The position numbers were made by a program, and so were the translations under genes. 64,000 bases of DNA from NCBI RefSeq assembly GCF_937616625.2, contig NC_065574.1, positions 53,348,052 through 53,412,051 of the forward strand, written 5' to 3'. Source of the stretch: Mercurialis annua. Taxonomy: Eukaryota > Streptophyta > Magnoliopsida > Malpighiales > Euphorbiaceae. Numbering within the stretch: the first letter of the stretch is position 1; each line of letters begins with the position of its first letter. The notes beneath the pieces are model-generated. The model worked only from the letters and a program-made list of their open reading frames with translations, was not told the origin of the DNA and searched no databases. Below, one piece after another: positions 50,293 to 61,852 of the stretch.

Positions 50293-52480
50293 TAGGTGGA
50301 ATTTTAAAGAGGTGGATGAGTTAATATATATTGACAAATAAATCCCGAATTACATATAAAATTTTGCTGACTTAGACATTTGGTGGGAGTGCCACGTGTC
50401 ATGCCATATCAGCAAAAATGCCACTAAAAATGTGCCTATGTTATTTTTGAAAATAAATGAAAGGGTGCCCTGAATTGCCACGTTTTAAAAGTTGTGTTAT
50501 TTTTGAGAATTCGTGTAAAAGTAGTGATTTTATATGTAATTAACCCTATTATTTTTTAAAATTGTGGATAGCTTTTAATTTTATTTTTTTTAAGGTCCTT
50601 TGATCTTGTATTCTTCATTTTCCTTCTTTTGCCGTTCCACTATGTAGCGGATGAGCTAATATATTTATTATTTATGAAAAAAATAATTTATAAAAAATAA
50701 ATAAACAATCTAATCAATAAAAACAAAAAATATTTTTATTTGCAAATCATTTTGAAATCAGATTATTATTGAAGAAAAATTATATATATGAAATTATAGA
50801 AAAAACATTTTTTCAAAAATAATTTATGCTGCAGTGCAAAACATTTATTTTTTTAAATTTAGATTAATTAATATGTCATAAAATTTAATTAAGATATATA
50901 ATTATATCTTATTCTTGTCGATTATATCTTTTATTCTTATTTATTTACTTAGATATAATTGACCAAAAATGTATACAATTTCTAGACTAAACTGTCGCAA
51001 TTTTTATTTTGATAATTTGTCAATTTCATAATTATTATTAAACTAGGTGAATATATTATTATGCCTTGGAGAATGTTTATAATAAATTTGATTCTTGACG
51101 TTGAAGATGTTAATATTGATGGAGCAATGCATGGTGAGACTTGCGAGTTTGGCACTTTCATAATTCAGATGGACCACTCTACTTTGTGTTAGTCCTCACC
51201 CAAATATTGAATGAGAATATGGGCAACTCTTTTCTTTTGTCTTGTCTAAGTTTCTTTTTTAATTATGATTTGGCTTATTCATTCAAATATATCAAATCTT
51301 TATCATTTATACTTACTTTTTTTAATTAATTAATTATAGTCTATTCTTAACTAATAAATTTTAATTGTTGTCAAATATATAAATTTATACAATATTTATT
51401 TTCTTTTTTCAGTTTCAATCGAAAAATATTTATTAAAAGTATATTATAATCGACAAAATGTAAAATTTTAGTCATAAATAAATAAAATTTAAATTTAACT
51501 TTATTTAAGAAATATATTTACTTTATTGTAAATTATAATTGACATAATTAAATAAAAATATATAAATAATAAAAAATATCTTTGAATGATCAACATTTAT
51601 TGTTTTGATAGTTGCTTAACATGGTGATGATCTCAGAAGTTTGCATATTGAACTCGCCGTTTATCAAAGAATAAAATAAGCATAATGGTTTGAAAGTCAA
51701 AAAAAGCCTTGCCCTTGTCAAGTTGTCAATCCCCATCTTATGGATAAATGCTACTTCTGTTTGCCTACCTTCATTTTATTAAGCTGACAAATACTATCCG
51801 AGCTTACATATATACAATTAAATTTTGAAGACTTATAATTTATTTTAAACTTTTTAATTTTTACAGTAATAGTCAAATTGTATTTTTTCGTTGTAAGAAT
51901 ACAATTTAACTATTATTACAAAAATTAATTTTATGCTTGCTTATGCTGAAAATTGTCGGCCATACTATTACGATTGGTACTATATAACTAGACATTCTAA
52001 TCTCAAAATTAGGCAGACTTAAACCTATACTGTTTATAGACTTTTCTTATTTAATTTTGGTATATATTTTATTTATGAATCTAATTAATTAAAAGTTATA
52101 AAAGATAAAAAAATTATAATTTGATAAGTTGTTGAATGATTAAGTATGAATGGGGCTAAATATAAGGATTTTCAGATAATCACATACACATTGTGGAATT
52201 CTGGTTAGTGACAATTTGCAAACCACTAGCTAAGTTGTGGACCATGAAAGACCTCTCTAATCACATGAGATGATTGATTCGCAAAAACCACACTAAACTT
52301 AATTACTATATCAATCAGGAAATGACATTATTGGCAGATATATGGTTTGTTTACTATATCCGAAATTGTAAGGATATAATCACTAACGTGTCACTATATG
52401 GTTCGTTATACCCTTAAAATTTTCGCCAAGCTCTTATCCTTTCACGTCAGGTACAAACATTAAACATCTTCAAGACCCAT
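50293..52480. other. intergenic, no gene seen
   Basis: AT-rich. A weak inverted repeat at about 50340-50545 (ATTACATATAAAAT and complement) may be an old MITE. Nothing else recognised. Confidence 0.35.
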
Positions 52481-52489
52481 CACTTCCAA

Positions 52490-53338
52490 GCTCTTATCCT
52501 TTTTCGCGCAAACTCAAACAAGCTCCGACAATAATATTTCAGAATATGTATCCGATCTGTTTGAAGCAAACACTCATAACTGGAATTCAAGTCTTATTTT
52601 GAGAATTTTCCATCTAGAGGATGCCATGCAAATCCTTTCAATGCCATTATCATACTGGAATAATATAGAACGATCGACATGGCAAGTTTGATAGGGCAAG
52701 TTTGGAAATCTAAGAACAACTTTATAAGGCAAACAACATGCATGGAGTCCACCTCCTTCTTATAATATAATCAAACTGAATTTTGATGTTGCAGTGGAAA
52801 AAAAAACACAAATTTGCAGTAATTGATGTAGTTGCTACAGATCATCTTTCTCAAATAATTGACAAATTTATAGTAAAATACCGGTTCATATGAGACCCCG
52901 ACATCCTTGAATTCCTTGCTTTAAGAGAGGCAATACATTGGGCAATTATATCAGAAAACTAATCTTTATTGATATGAAAAATTAGTTTTACAAGAAGGAG
53001 TACTACTCCTTTTATACTGTTTGCTAAAACAGATTACTTAACCTCTTAGCAAAGGCTGGAAACAAATTATTTTTAACGGAAACGCATTCTGAATATCTAA
53101 TTCTATTAGTGTAAGTATCGTGTATAGATATTGTGAAGACATTTGACATCTACGTACAACAATTCTTCTCTTTAACTTCTTTTCGATATATTCAATGCTT
53201 ATAAAATTTGGACGATTACAACTTAACAGAAGCAGAAAAAGCTCTTCTATCGGCTTGTTTTAATTGTTTTATTTTCATTTTATTTTAAGTACTCTTGTAA
53301 CTTTTATTTCTCTAATAACATATTTCAATTAAAAAAAA
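52490..53338 (+). pseudogene. LINE relic, C-terminal and RNase H-like region
   Basis: Broken plus-strand translation gives VSDLFEANTHNWNSSLI then AMQILSMPLSYWNN, and further on WSPPPSYNIIKLNFDVAV and LEFLALREAIHWAI. These resemble the tail of plant L1 LINEs, ending in an RNase H-like (RVT_3) domain. At least one frameshift (near 52798) and a stop (near 52891) interrupt it. A-rich end near 53330. Confidence 0.55.
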
Positions 53339-55042
53339 TACACATCCTTGTGGTTAACAAGAAGCAGAACAATTTTAGATATTAAAACCAATCATCATTA
53401 TTTTTATTGACGGAACTAGTATATTATTTTATGAGAATTGTGAAGGTTTCAAATTTAATTTTTGTATTGCCACATTCATTTGTCTAATAAGAGTTTATTA
53501 TTTAATAATTTGTGTAATAAATAAATATTTTTTATGGTTTAATTCACACCATGCATTAAAATATATAGAAAAATAAACTTATTTCAATGGATTAACCTAT
53601 ATAAAAATTGGTCCCCTTGGATGGCCATGTCCCTTGCAGTTGGGTATGCACTAGCTGAGCTTCATTACTTTGTCTTTGGAATATTTTTGGTATCTTTTTA
53701 TAATGCATGTGGATAAAATAAAATCAGGAAATTCATGACTCTCTCATTTCTTTATGTAAATATATTTGTATCAAGTAGTAAATAGAGGATTAATAGTTAA
53801 AACTGCCGACACTATAATTACTAATAATGAAAATAAGGACATAATAATTTTTTAAAATATCTATATCTTCAACTATTTTATAAATGGTCTAATGTAAAAA
53901 AAAATTAGACTTTTTAGAATTGTTATAATTTATTTCAATTTTTTTAATTTTTGTAATAATAGTTAAATTATGTTATTTTTGTTATAATAATGGCCAAATT
54001 GCATATTTTATGCGAAAGATTTTGAATAATTTTGAGTTTTTATTTTTATTTTTTGTGGCTATAATATTATTCCTTAAAAAAAAAGTCTAACAACTTAATT
54101 AAAGATAACATATTTGGCCACCAATTTGGCTATTATTGTAATGGAAAAAAGCAATTTGATTTTTATTCTAAAAATTAAAAAGTTTGGATTAAAAATTGCA
54201 AAAAGTTGTAAAAATTTTGATTTTTTTTGCCATAAGACCTTTATAAATTAAATTTTAAAAATGATTTTTATTCAATTGAGAAACTCAATTTTTTCCATTA
54301 AATTTTAATTTAGTTTTACTCAATTTTCTAAAATAAAATGGTGATTGACTAGTGTAGATTAACTAGAAGATAAAGTGAAAAATTAATCACCCTCTAATTA
54401 ATTAACAAAAAATTAGATGACTTTTTATGGTTTAACTGATTTAATAATTTTAAATATTAAAAGTTTTTCCACTTTAAAAAAGTTGAACCGTATTGTTTTT
54501 TTAAAAACAAACCCGACTTATCCTTTGATTTCTCTATAAAATATCTGGTCTCATTCGGAACTTTTAATATACTAATTTTACTATAGCTCTGATGATTTTT
54601 TTCACTTTATGTATTAATAGTTTACACGACTTAGTGATTATCAATGGAGCAAATTTTTATAAAACTCTTTTAAATATTTATTTTTGTTATTTTAGTAAAA
54701 AATTAGATATATAAAGTCGCTTTGCCTTACTTCTTTATGTGATCTGCGTTAATGTAAAAATAATAGTATTTCTTATAATAAGTCGACAAGAAGATATGGC
54801 CAACCTCATTTTATGTATACAAATACAAAGCAATGTGCTAGGAATTATGTTGGACAGGTCGATTTGTCTGTAATATTATTTTCTTAAACATAGCTGCCAT
54901 TTTAGGTGCACCATTTTAATTTTTGATCATTGTTATCATCTAAATCTTCCAACTCCTTGTTCCTCAATTGCCATAGAACTTGAAGTCCGTGACATCTTAC
55001 TACGTTTTTCAATTTCTTTGGGTAAAATTGTATTAAATTAAA
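53339..55042. other. intergenic, old MITE debris
   Basis: A degenerate inverted repeat at about 53890-54232 (GTAATAATAG.TAAATT type words) is probably an old long-TIR MITE. No gene. Confidence 0.35.
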
Positions 55043-55309
55043 GGACTAATTTTGTTTTAATACCAAATTTTTGTTGGTTTTGTCAGTTATAGCCAAATTT
55101 TTTAAAATCGATAGGAGTAACTCATTTTGAAATATTCAAAATTTTTTGTAGCCATTTTTTAAATTTAACCCTAAATTATTACATTCAGCATAGCTTAAAT
55201 GGCTAGAAAATGTTCTGAATATTTTAAAATTGGCTAATTCTGATAATTTTAAAACATTTGGTTATAAATGACAAAATGCGCAAAAATTTGATTAAAACAA
55301 GATTAGCCC
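55043..55309. mobile_element. long-TIR MITE, degenerate 9-bp TSD
   Basis: Ends GGACTAATTTTGTTTTAAT and ATTAAAACAAGATTAGCCC, TIRs of about 110 bp. Candidate duplication TAAATTAAA/TAAATAAAA. Sequence related to the half element at about 63690-63815. Confidence 0.6.
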
Positions 55310-55556
55310 TAAATAAAATGTATTGTGTATTATTTTATGTGCTATTTGTATATATTACTATATTTGTAAATTAATTTCAAATATGATGGGTACATATTTG
55401 GCAATGAGAAGTGATATTCAATTATCCCATATTACAAATTCAAAGGAATTTTTTTAAGGGTTAATATTATAAAAATTCATAAATTTTATATATTTTTTTT
55501 AATTTAATCACGTTTTTTAAAATTTATCATAAAAATATACCAACTTTCATTTTTTT

Positions 55557-55862
55557 GCCAATAATCAAAAAAGGTCAAATTTTTCATGAAAGTCTCACAA
55601 AAATCCAAAACTTTCAATTTTATCCAATTAGTCTTGAAACGTATGATTTTGTTGCAATATTGTCCAACTATATAATTTTATTCATGTGGCTTCTACGTGG
55701 TGCTGATGTGGCATTGCCACATATCAGCGTCACATAAGTAAAATTGTGTAGTTGGACATAATTGAAACAAAATCACTCGTTTCAGGACAACTTGGATAAA
55801 ATTGAAAGATTTGTAATTTTATAAAACTTTCATGAAAGATTTGGTTTTTTTAGTCATTTGTC
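55557..55862. mobile_element. long-TIR MITE
   Basis: Inverted arms share CAAATYTTTCATGAAAGT and TTTCAATTTTATCCAA. The centre is GTGGCATTGCCACATATCAGC. T-rich flanks hide the target duplication. Resembles the element at 9953 in layout. Confidence 0.6.
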
Positions 55863-56464
55863 CTTTTTTTTCAAATGCATACACCGTCCTGAGATGACAC
55901 TTATTTATTGGTGTAATTTGCTGAAGTGGAGGTTATTTTTGGACTGTTATCTCAGCAAATTATGATTCCATATATGGATTTGAGAAATAAAATAAAACAT
56001 AGTGTATTTTTTATGATAAATTTTAAAAGGTACAATTAAATTTAAAAAATATATAAAATTAGTGAATTTGAATAAAATTATCCTTTCTCTTAATCATAAT
56101 TCTGACTCTGCCAATGCCTATAAGTATGATTATAACTAATTTATCCCTAACTAAATTATACTAGTATATCTTTCTCGCAAGAAGGAAAAAATGATATTGC
56201 TTTATTCAATAATGATGAGTATTTATCAAATAATAATAATGAGTACTAGGTGAAGTCAATCATTAACTCATTATAATATCAGTTGGACAAGACTAAAAAA
56301 AAAACTAACTGAAATGGAAGAAATGATGAGTTTTAGAGATGTACTACTGACCCACCATGAAATCATTTAAGCTCGATCTATTACCTCTTTATTTGTAATT
56401 TGTTATTTATTTGACTCCTAAATTTAATGTTTTCTATATTGGACCTCTGAATTTATTAAATAAT
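55863..56464. other. intergenic, no gene seen
   Basis: AT-rich; nothing recognised. Confidence 0.35.
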
Positions 56465-56644
56465 ATAATTTGACTCTTTTTTTTTGACAATCGAATAATC
56501 TTTCATTAATAATAAAGAGCAGTTACATGTGTAAGAATTCAGAAAGGGTATAACCGTTTCTAATGACCTGACATGGAACAAGATATAAACCTTGATTCGC
56601 AGATCGCCTTACAAAATAAAATTAAAAATAAATAACTGCTCTAA
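56465..56644 (-). mobile_element. possible LINE 3' tail, target of the copia insertion
   Basis: On the minus strand it reads CTCTTTATTATTAATGAAAG then GATTATTCGATTGTC and an A-rich tail, the style of plant LINE 3' ends. The copia element inserted into or beside it. Confidence 0.3.
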
Positions 56645-56649
56645 CTTTA

Positions 56650-56986
56650 TATCACAGCTACTACTGCTACCTGTGTTACTTGCCACTGAAGAGAGTTTGT
56701 TTACAGCATTAATCCAAGTGATGCAAGCTGATTGGTTCATTCATTTGATGAGCTGGCAGTCCTTGTGATTCATAAGGATGTCAACATCACACACACGAGT
56801 TTAGTATGATCAATGAGGTAGCTTAGGGTGTAAGTTTCTTAGCTGTAACTTAGCTGGCATTCTGTTGTTAGTAACAGAATCATATTCCTTGTTCTATAAA
56901 AGGAAATGTAAGCTTGTTTTTTCTGTTGTTGAATAATTCAATCAATCTCTGAAATATATTTGTTATCTCTTTCAATTTTTCTTTTA
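56650..56986 (+). repeat. 5' LTR
   Basis: Starts TATCACAGCTACT and ends CTTTTA. Contains a TATA-like TCTATAAAAGGAAATG (56894-56909) that probably starts the genomic transcript. Confidence 0.95.
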
Positions 56987-56998
56987 TGGTATCAGAGC
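56987..56998 (+). other. primer-binding site
   Basis: TGGTATCAGAGC, complementary to the 3' end of initiator tRNA-Met, with no gap to the LTR. Confidence 0.92.
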
Positions 56999-57004
56999 TT
57001 CGAG

Positions 57005-57060
57005 CTCTTGAAACTTTCTCGGCAAACAAACACTCTTGAAATTTTCTCAGGAAACAAACA
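57005..57060 (+). repeat. 28-bp direct duplication in the copia leader
   Basis: Two adjacent units opening CTCTTGAAA and ending AAACAAACA (57005-57032, 57033-57060) differ at a few bases. It lies between PBS and gag. Confidence 0.8.
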
Positions 57061-57102
57061 CTCCTTTTCTTTCTCAATACACAGCAACATAATCATTTTT
57101 CA

Positions 57103-60100
57103 ATGGCAAACAACAATTTTAGACCAGAAGAAACCTTATCAATCCCTTTCTTCCTTCATCCAAATGAAAATCCTTCGTTGATTCTTGTTTCTAACCTTCT
57201 TGATGGCAGTAATTACCATTCATGGTTTAGATCTATGAAAATGGCACTTATATCAAAGAATAAGTATAAGTTTGTGGACGGTTCAATCACTACTCCAAAT
57301 CAAAATGATGCTATTTTTCCAGCTTGGAAGAGGTGTAATACAATGGTAATGTCTTGGATTTACAGATCAGTAACTGCAACAATAGCAGAAAGTGTTTCTT
57401 GTTTGGATTCTTCTTTGGATATTTGGAGAGATTTGAGAGATAGATTCTCTCAAGGGAATTCATACAGAATTGGAGATATACAGGAGGAGATATATGCTTT
57501 TCAACAGAATTCTTTATCAGTAACAGAGTATTATACTCATCTCAAAACACTTTGGGATGAACTGATGAGTTTAAGACCTGATCCAGTGTGCATATGCATA
57601 CCAAAATGTGCTTGTAATGTGGCAGATATACTTCGAAGCAATCATTCAAATGATCAAGTTATAAAGTTTCTCAAAGGCCTAAGTGATCAATTTGGAAATG
57701 TAAAACAACAGATTCTTATGATTGAACCTTTGCCTCCAATAAACAAGGTGTTTGCCATGGTGATACAGAATGAAAGACAGTTCAATGGATCAAACTTGAA
57801 GCATGGAGTAGATTCTAATGTTCTTCTCTCAAGAGGATCTAATGACTCTAGTTTTAATAATGACTATGAATCCAGTGTCTGTTATGCAAGAGGAAGAGGA
57901 AATTATCACAGCAGAGGTGGTTACAGACCTGGTAACTTTGTTCCTCCAGGAAAACCAAAATTATGTTCTTATTGTGGAAATACAGGGCATACCATTGATA
58001 TCTGCTATAGAAAACATGGGTATCCACCTGGTTTTTCATATAAACCAAGGCCAGAAAGCACTTTTGCAAACCAGGTTGAATACACCAACAATTACATACC
58101 TGATAATCATACTTGCAATGAGATTGCAAGAAATGAGAATTATCAGCATAATTCACAGCAGACTCTCAAGACTGAAAATATGGATTCATCAAGTTCTTCT
58201 GGAACTATTTTTCCATTCACTCATGAACAATGCCAAAAGCTCATGGCATTAATTCAGGGTGAACATACTGGATCCTCTCACAGTACTGCACATGTGAATT
58301 CTCTTTCAGCAAATTTCAAGCAGGAATCAACAGGCTCAGGTATCATCCATCAATGTCTTTTTGCTGCTAGTTCCTATAAAAATAGGTGGATTTTGGATAC
58401 AGGGGCAACTGACCACATAGTATGCAATGCTAGGTATTTTCAGTCATCTAAACATGTTACAAACATGCATGTTAGATTACCTAATGGACAATTGATCCCT
58501 GTAGAGCAGATAGGAACCATTCAGTTATTACCTAAACTGATACTCCATAATGTACTTTTTGTGCCACAATTTGGTTTTAACCTGATTTCTGGAGGAAAAT
58601 TGACAGACAATAGACAATTATGTCTAATTCTTTATCATGATTCCTGCCTGATACAGGAGATGGCTTCATGGAGCATGATTGGCTTAGCTAAAAAGCTTGA
58701 AGGACTATATGTTCTAAAGCAAAGTGATCAAGTTACTTCTGTTCCAGTTTGTAATAATGCAGTTCATACTGCAGAAAATAAGAACCTGTCTGTTATTTGG
58801 CACAATAGATTAGGACACTTATCATTTAGTAGAATAAAAGCTTTAGAAGCCTTAGATTCTTCAATTTCAGTGTCAAAAATTCCTGTTTGTGATACATGTC
58901 ACTATGCCAAACAAAAAAGGCTGCCATTTCCTGTTAGTTCAAGTACTAGTAATAAAGTTTTTGAGCTTATTCATATTGACATCTGGGGACCTGTCTCTAC
59001 TCATTCAATACATGGTTTTAGATATTTTTTAACCATAGTGGATGATCATTCAAGGTTTACTTGGATATTTCTTATGAAACATAAATCAGAGACAAGAGGT
59101 CATATGCAGAACTTTATAACATATGTTCAGAATCATTTTGATACAACAGTCAAGACTATTAGATCTGATAATGGTCTGGAATTTTCATTTACTGAGTTGT
59201 ATCAAAAATATGGGATTATTCATCAGACAAGTTGTGTTTACACTCCTCAGCAAAACAGTGTTGTAGAGCGTAAACATCAACATATCCTCAATGTTTCAAG
59301 AGCTCTCAAGTTCCAGTCTGATATTCAAATGAGATTCTGGGGTCATGCTGTGCTTCATGCAGTTTATCTGATCAACATGACTCCATCACCTGTTTTATCA
59401 GAAAAAACTCCTTTTCAGATGCTATATGATAAACCTCCTGTTTATAGTCATTTAAGGGTCTTTGGTTGCCTTGCTTTTGCTGCAAATGTTGTTCAACACA
59501 AGCAAAAATTTGACTCAAGAGCTGCTAAATGTGTATTCTTAGGATATCCTCCTAACACTAAGGATTCAATTCTATATGATCTTGCTGCTAAAACCATTAT
59601 CATTTCCAGAGATGTGATATACTATGAAACAATTTTTCCATTCTCACAATCCATCTCTTCTTCTCCTCAACCACCCTCTTCACCAGATTTAAGTCCTGAT
59701 CTATTACCTGTGTCTGCTTCTACTGATCCACCTTTACCATCATCACCTCAAACCAGCTCTCAACCTACACCTTCAATGTTTACTGAAGCAGACTTTCCTA
59801 TTCTCAGGCGTTCAACTAGAATCTCTACATTGCCTTCTTATCTAAAGGACTATACTGTCCAAACCAAACATACATCTAGCCCTCATCCATTAGCTTCTGC
59901 AGTTTCATATGATAACTTGTCTGCAACTCAGAAGCATTTCTCTTTATCTATCTCTTCTTCTCATGAACCCAATACTTACAATGAAGCAGCAAAATCAACT
60001 CATTGGCAGCAAGCTATGCAAGCTGAGATAGCTGCATTAGATAAGAATAACACTTGGTCTATTACTGATTTACCTGCTGGAAAACAGTCTATTGGATGCA

Positions 60101-61503
60101 AGTGGGTTTACAAGATTAAACACAAAGCAGATGGCAGTATTGAAAGATACAAGGCTAGACTAGTGGCCAAAGGATATAATCAGCAAGAAGGACTAGACTA
60201 TTTTGAGACTTTTTCTCCTGTAGCTAAAATGACTACTATCAGGACCCTATTGGCTTTAGCAGCAATGAACAAATGGCATTTACATCAGTTGGATATAAAC
60301 AATGCCTTTTTGCATGGAGATTTGCAGGAAGAGGTTTACATGAAGCTGCCACCAGGATTTCAAGTTGATCATGATTCTGCAAAGGTTTGCAAACTTAATA
60401 AATCTCTTTATGGCCTTAAACAGGCAAGTAGACAGTGGAATGAGAAACTCACTGGTGCTTTGCTCACTCAAGGTTTCAAGATTGCTAATGCTGATCCTTC
60501 TTTGCTCATTAAACATACATCAGATCATTTTATCATTCTTCTGATCTATGTTGATGATGTGATTCTAGCAAGCAATTCAATGCCAGCAATATCCAACATT
60601 AAAGACTTTCTTCATGAAGCTTTCAGTATTAAGGATTTGGGAGAACTAAAGTATTTCTTAGGAATGGAGGTTGTCAGAACTACTTCTGGGATCAACTTAT
60701 CACAGAGAAAATATGCTATTGATCTTCTCACTGATACTGGTTTTCTTGACAGTAAGCCAGCTCCTACTCCCATGATAACTTCAAAGAAATTGTGCAAGGA
60801 TCCTAATGACTTGTTGTCTGATAATACTGAGTATAGAAGGCTTGTTGGAAAACTCTTATACTTGTGCACCACAAGACCAGATTTATCTTTTGCAGTCCAG
60901 CAGTTGTCTCAATTTCTAGACTGTCCCACAACAGTTCATTTACAAGCTGTTCATAGAGTTTTAAAATACATTAAAGGGGCCCCTGGCAAAGGATTATTCT
61001 TCTCCTCTTCTTCTACTTTACATGTCCAAGCTTTTTCAGACTCAGATTGGGCATCCTGCATTGATACAAGAAAGTCGATTTCAGGATATTGTGTCTTCCT
61101 TGGCAAATCTCTCATTTCATGGAAATCTAAGAAGCAATCTACCATCTCTCGTTCTAGTTCTGAAGCAGAATATAGAGCTCTTGCTGCTCTCTCTTGTGAA
61201 CTTCAGTGGATTGCTTACTTATTAGCTGATCTTCATCAAGTTTTTCCTCTTCCAGCTCAGGTTTACTGTGACAGCAACTCTGCTATACAGTTGGCACATA
61301 ATCCTGTTTTCCATGAGAGATCTAAACATATAGAAATAGATTGTCATCTTGTTAGGGAAAAAATCTCTGCTGGTTTACTTCATCTTCTTCCTATTACATC
61401 AGCAAACCAAGTTGCAGACAGTCTCACTAAACCTTTGCCACCTGCATTATTTCAATCTGCTCTTTCCAAGCTGAATCTCCATGATATGTATGCTCCAGCT
61501 TGA
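57103..61503 (+). CDS. copia gag-pol polyprotein
   Basis: One frame of 1466 residues without stops or shifts. Order: copia-type gag N-terminus (LLDGSNYHSWFRSMKMAL near 37); CCHC zinc knuckle CSYCGNTGHTIDIC (288-301); aspartic protease WILDTGATDH (D432); GAG-pre-integrase WHNRLGHLS (566); integrase with DDE residues near D626, D689 and E722; Pro/Ser-rich linker; reverse transcriptase from KWVYKIKHKADG (1000) with YVDD (1149-1152); RNase H (FSDSDWASC near 1311, SSEAEYRAL near 1352) and a final HIEIDCHLVREK block. PR-INT-RT-RH order defines Ty1/copia. The usual TPQQNGVVERKH block reads NSVVERKH here (G to S). The products package and copy the element RNA in the cytoplasm and integrate it. The ATG at 57103 follows a 104-base leader. 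Confidence 0.96.
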   Translation: MANNNFRPEETLSIPFFLHPNENPSLILVSNLLDGSNYHSWFRSMKMALISKNKYKFVDGSITTPNQNDAIFPAWKRCNTMVMSWIYRSVTATIAESVSCLDSSLDIWRDLRDRFSQGNSYRIGDIQEEIYAFQQNSLSVTEYYTHLKTLWDELMSLRPDPVCICIPKCACNVADILRSNHSNDQVIKFLKGLSDQFGNVKQQILMIEPLPPINKVFAMVIQNERQFNGSNLKHGVDSNVLLSRGSNDSSFNNDYESSVCYARGRGNYHSRGGYRPGNFVPPGKPKLCSYCGNTGHTIDICYRKHGYPPGFSYKPRPESTFANQVEYTNNYIPDNHTCNEIARNENYQHNSQQTLKTENMDSSSSSGTIFPFTHEQCQKLMALIQGEHTGSSHSTAHVNSLSANFKQESTGSGIIHQCLFAASSYKNRWILDTGATDHIVCNARYFQSSKHVTNMHVRLPNGQLIPVEQIGTIQLLPKLILHNVLFVPQFGFNLISGGKLTDNRQLCLILYHDSCLIQEMASWSMIGLAKKLEGLYVLKQSDQVTSVPVCNNAVHTAENKNLSVIWHNRLGHLSFSRIKALEALDSSISVSKIPVCDTCHYAKQKRLPFPVSSSTSNKVFELIHIDIWGPVSTHSIHGFRYFLTIVDDHSRFTWIFLMKHKSETRGHMQNFITYVQNHFDTTVKTIRSDNGLEFSFTELYQKYGIIHQTSCVYTPQQNSVVERKHQHILNVSRALKFQSDIQMRFWGHAVLHAVYLINMTPSPVLSEKTPFQMLYDKPPVYSHLRVFGCLAFAANVVQHKQKFDSRAAKCVFLGYPPNTKDSILYDLAAKTIIISRDVIYYETIFPFSQSISSSPQPPSSPDLSPDLLPVSASTDPPLPSSPQTSSQPTPSMFTEADFPILRRSTRISTLPSYLKDYTVQTKHTSSPHPLASAVSYDNLSATQKHFSLSISSSHEPNTYNEAAKSTHWQQAMQAEIAALDKNNTWSITDLPAGKQSIGCKWVYKIKHKADGSIERYKARLVAKGYNQQEGLDYFETFSPVAKMTTIRTLLALAAMNKWHLHQLDINNAFLHGDLQEEVYMKLPPGFQVDHDSAKVCKLNKSLYGLKQASRQWNEKLTGALLTQGFKIANADPSLLIKHTSDHFIILLIYVDDVILASNSMPAISNIKDFLHEAFSIKDLGELKYFLGMEVVRTTSGINLSQRKYAIDLLTDTGFLDSKPAPTPMITSKKLCKDPNDLLSDNTEYRRLVGKLLYLCTTRPDLSFAVQQLSQFLDCPTTVHLQAVHRVLKYIKGAPGKGLFFSSSSTLHVQAFSDSDWASCIDTRKSISGYCVFLGKSLISWKSKKQSTISRSSSEAEYRALAALSCELQWIAYLLADLHQVFPLPAQVYCDSNSAIQLAHNPVFHERSKHIEIDCHLVREKISAGLLHLLPITSANQVADSLTKPLPPALFQSALSKLNLHDMYAPA

Positions 61504-61510
61504 GGGGGGC
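61502..61510 (+). other. polypurine tract
   Basis: GAGGGGGGC directly before the 3' LTR; its first two bases belong to the gag-pol TGA. Confidence 0.88.
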
Positions 61511-61847
61511 TATCACAGCTACTACTGCTACCTGTGTTACTTGCCACTGAAGAGAGTTTGTTTACAGCATTAATCCAAGTGATGCAAGCTGATTGGTTCA
61601 TTCATTTGATGAGCTGGCAGTCCTTGTGATCCATAAGGATGTCAACATCACACACACGAGTTTAGTATGATCAATGAGGTAGCTTAGGGTGTAAGTTTCT
61701 TAGCTGTAACTTAGCTGGCATTCTGTTGTTAGTAACAGAATCATATTCCTTGTTCTATAAAAGGAAATGTAAGCTTGTTTTTTCTGTTGTTGAATAATTC
61801 AATCAATCTCTGAAATATATTTGTTATCTCTTTCAATTTTTCTTTTA
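61511..61847 (+). repeat. 3' LTR
   Basis: Same length as the 5' LTR, one substitution found by eye. Confidence 0.95.
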
Positions 61848-61852
61848 CTTTA

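Larger units (their letters stand above)
56650..61847 (+). mobile_element. complete Ty1/copia LTR retrotransposon
   Basis: 5198 bp, flanked by a 5-bp duplication CTTTA (56645-56649, 61848-61852). LTRs 56650-56986 and 61511-61847 are both 337 bp. By eye they differ at one base (T/C, 56769 against 61630). The PBS TGGTATCAGAGC (initiator tRNA-Met type) starts directly after the left LTR at 56987. The polypurine tract GAGGGGGG ends next to the right LTR and overlaps the gag-pol stop codon. Termini are TA...TA in place of TG...CA. All parts are intact, so recent and possibly competent. Confidence 0.96.

Noticed and set aside
57818..58252. Second frame overlapping copia gag
   Set aside because: Shadow frame of gag-pol with no family features.
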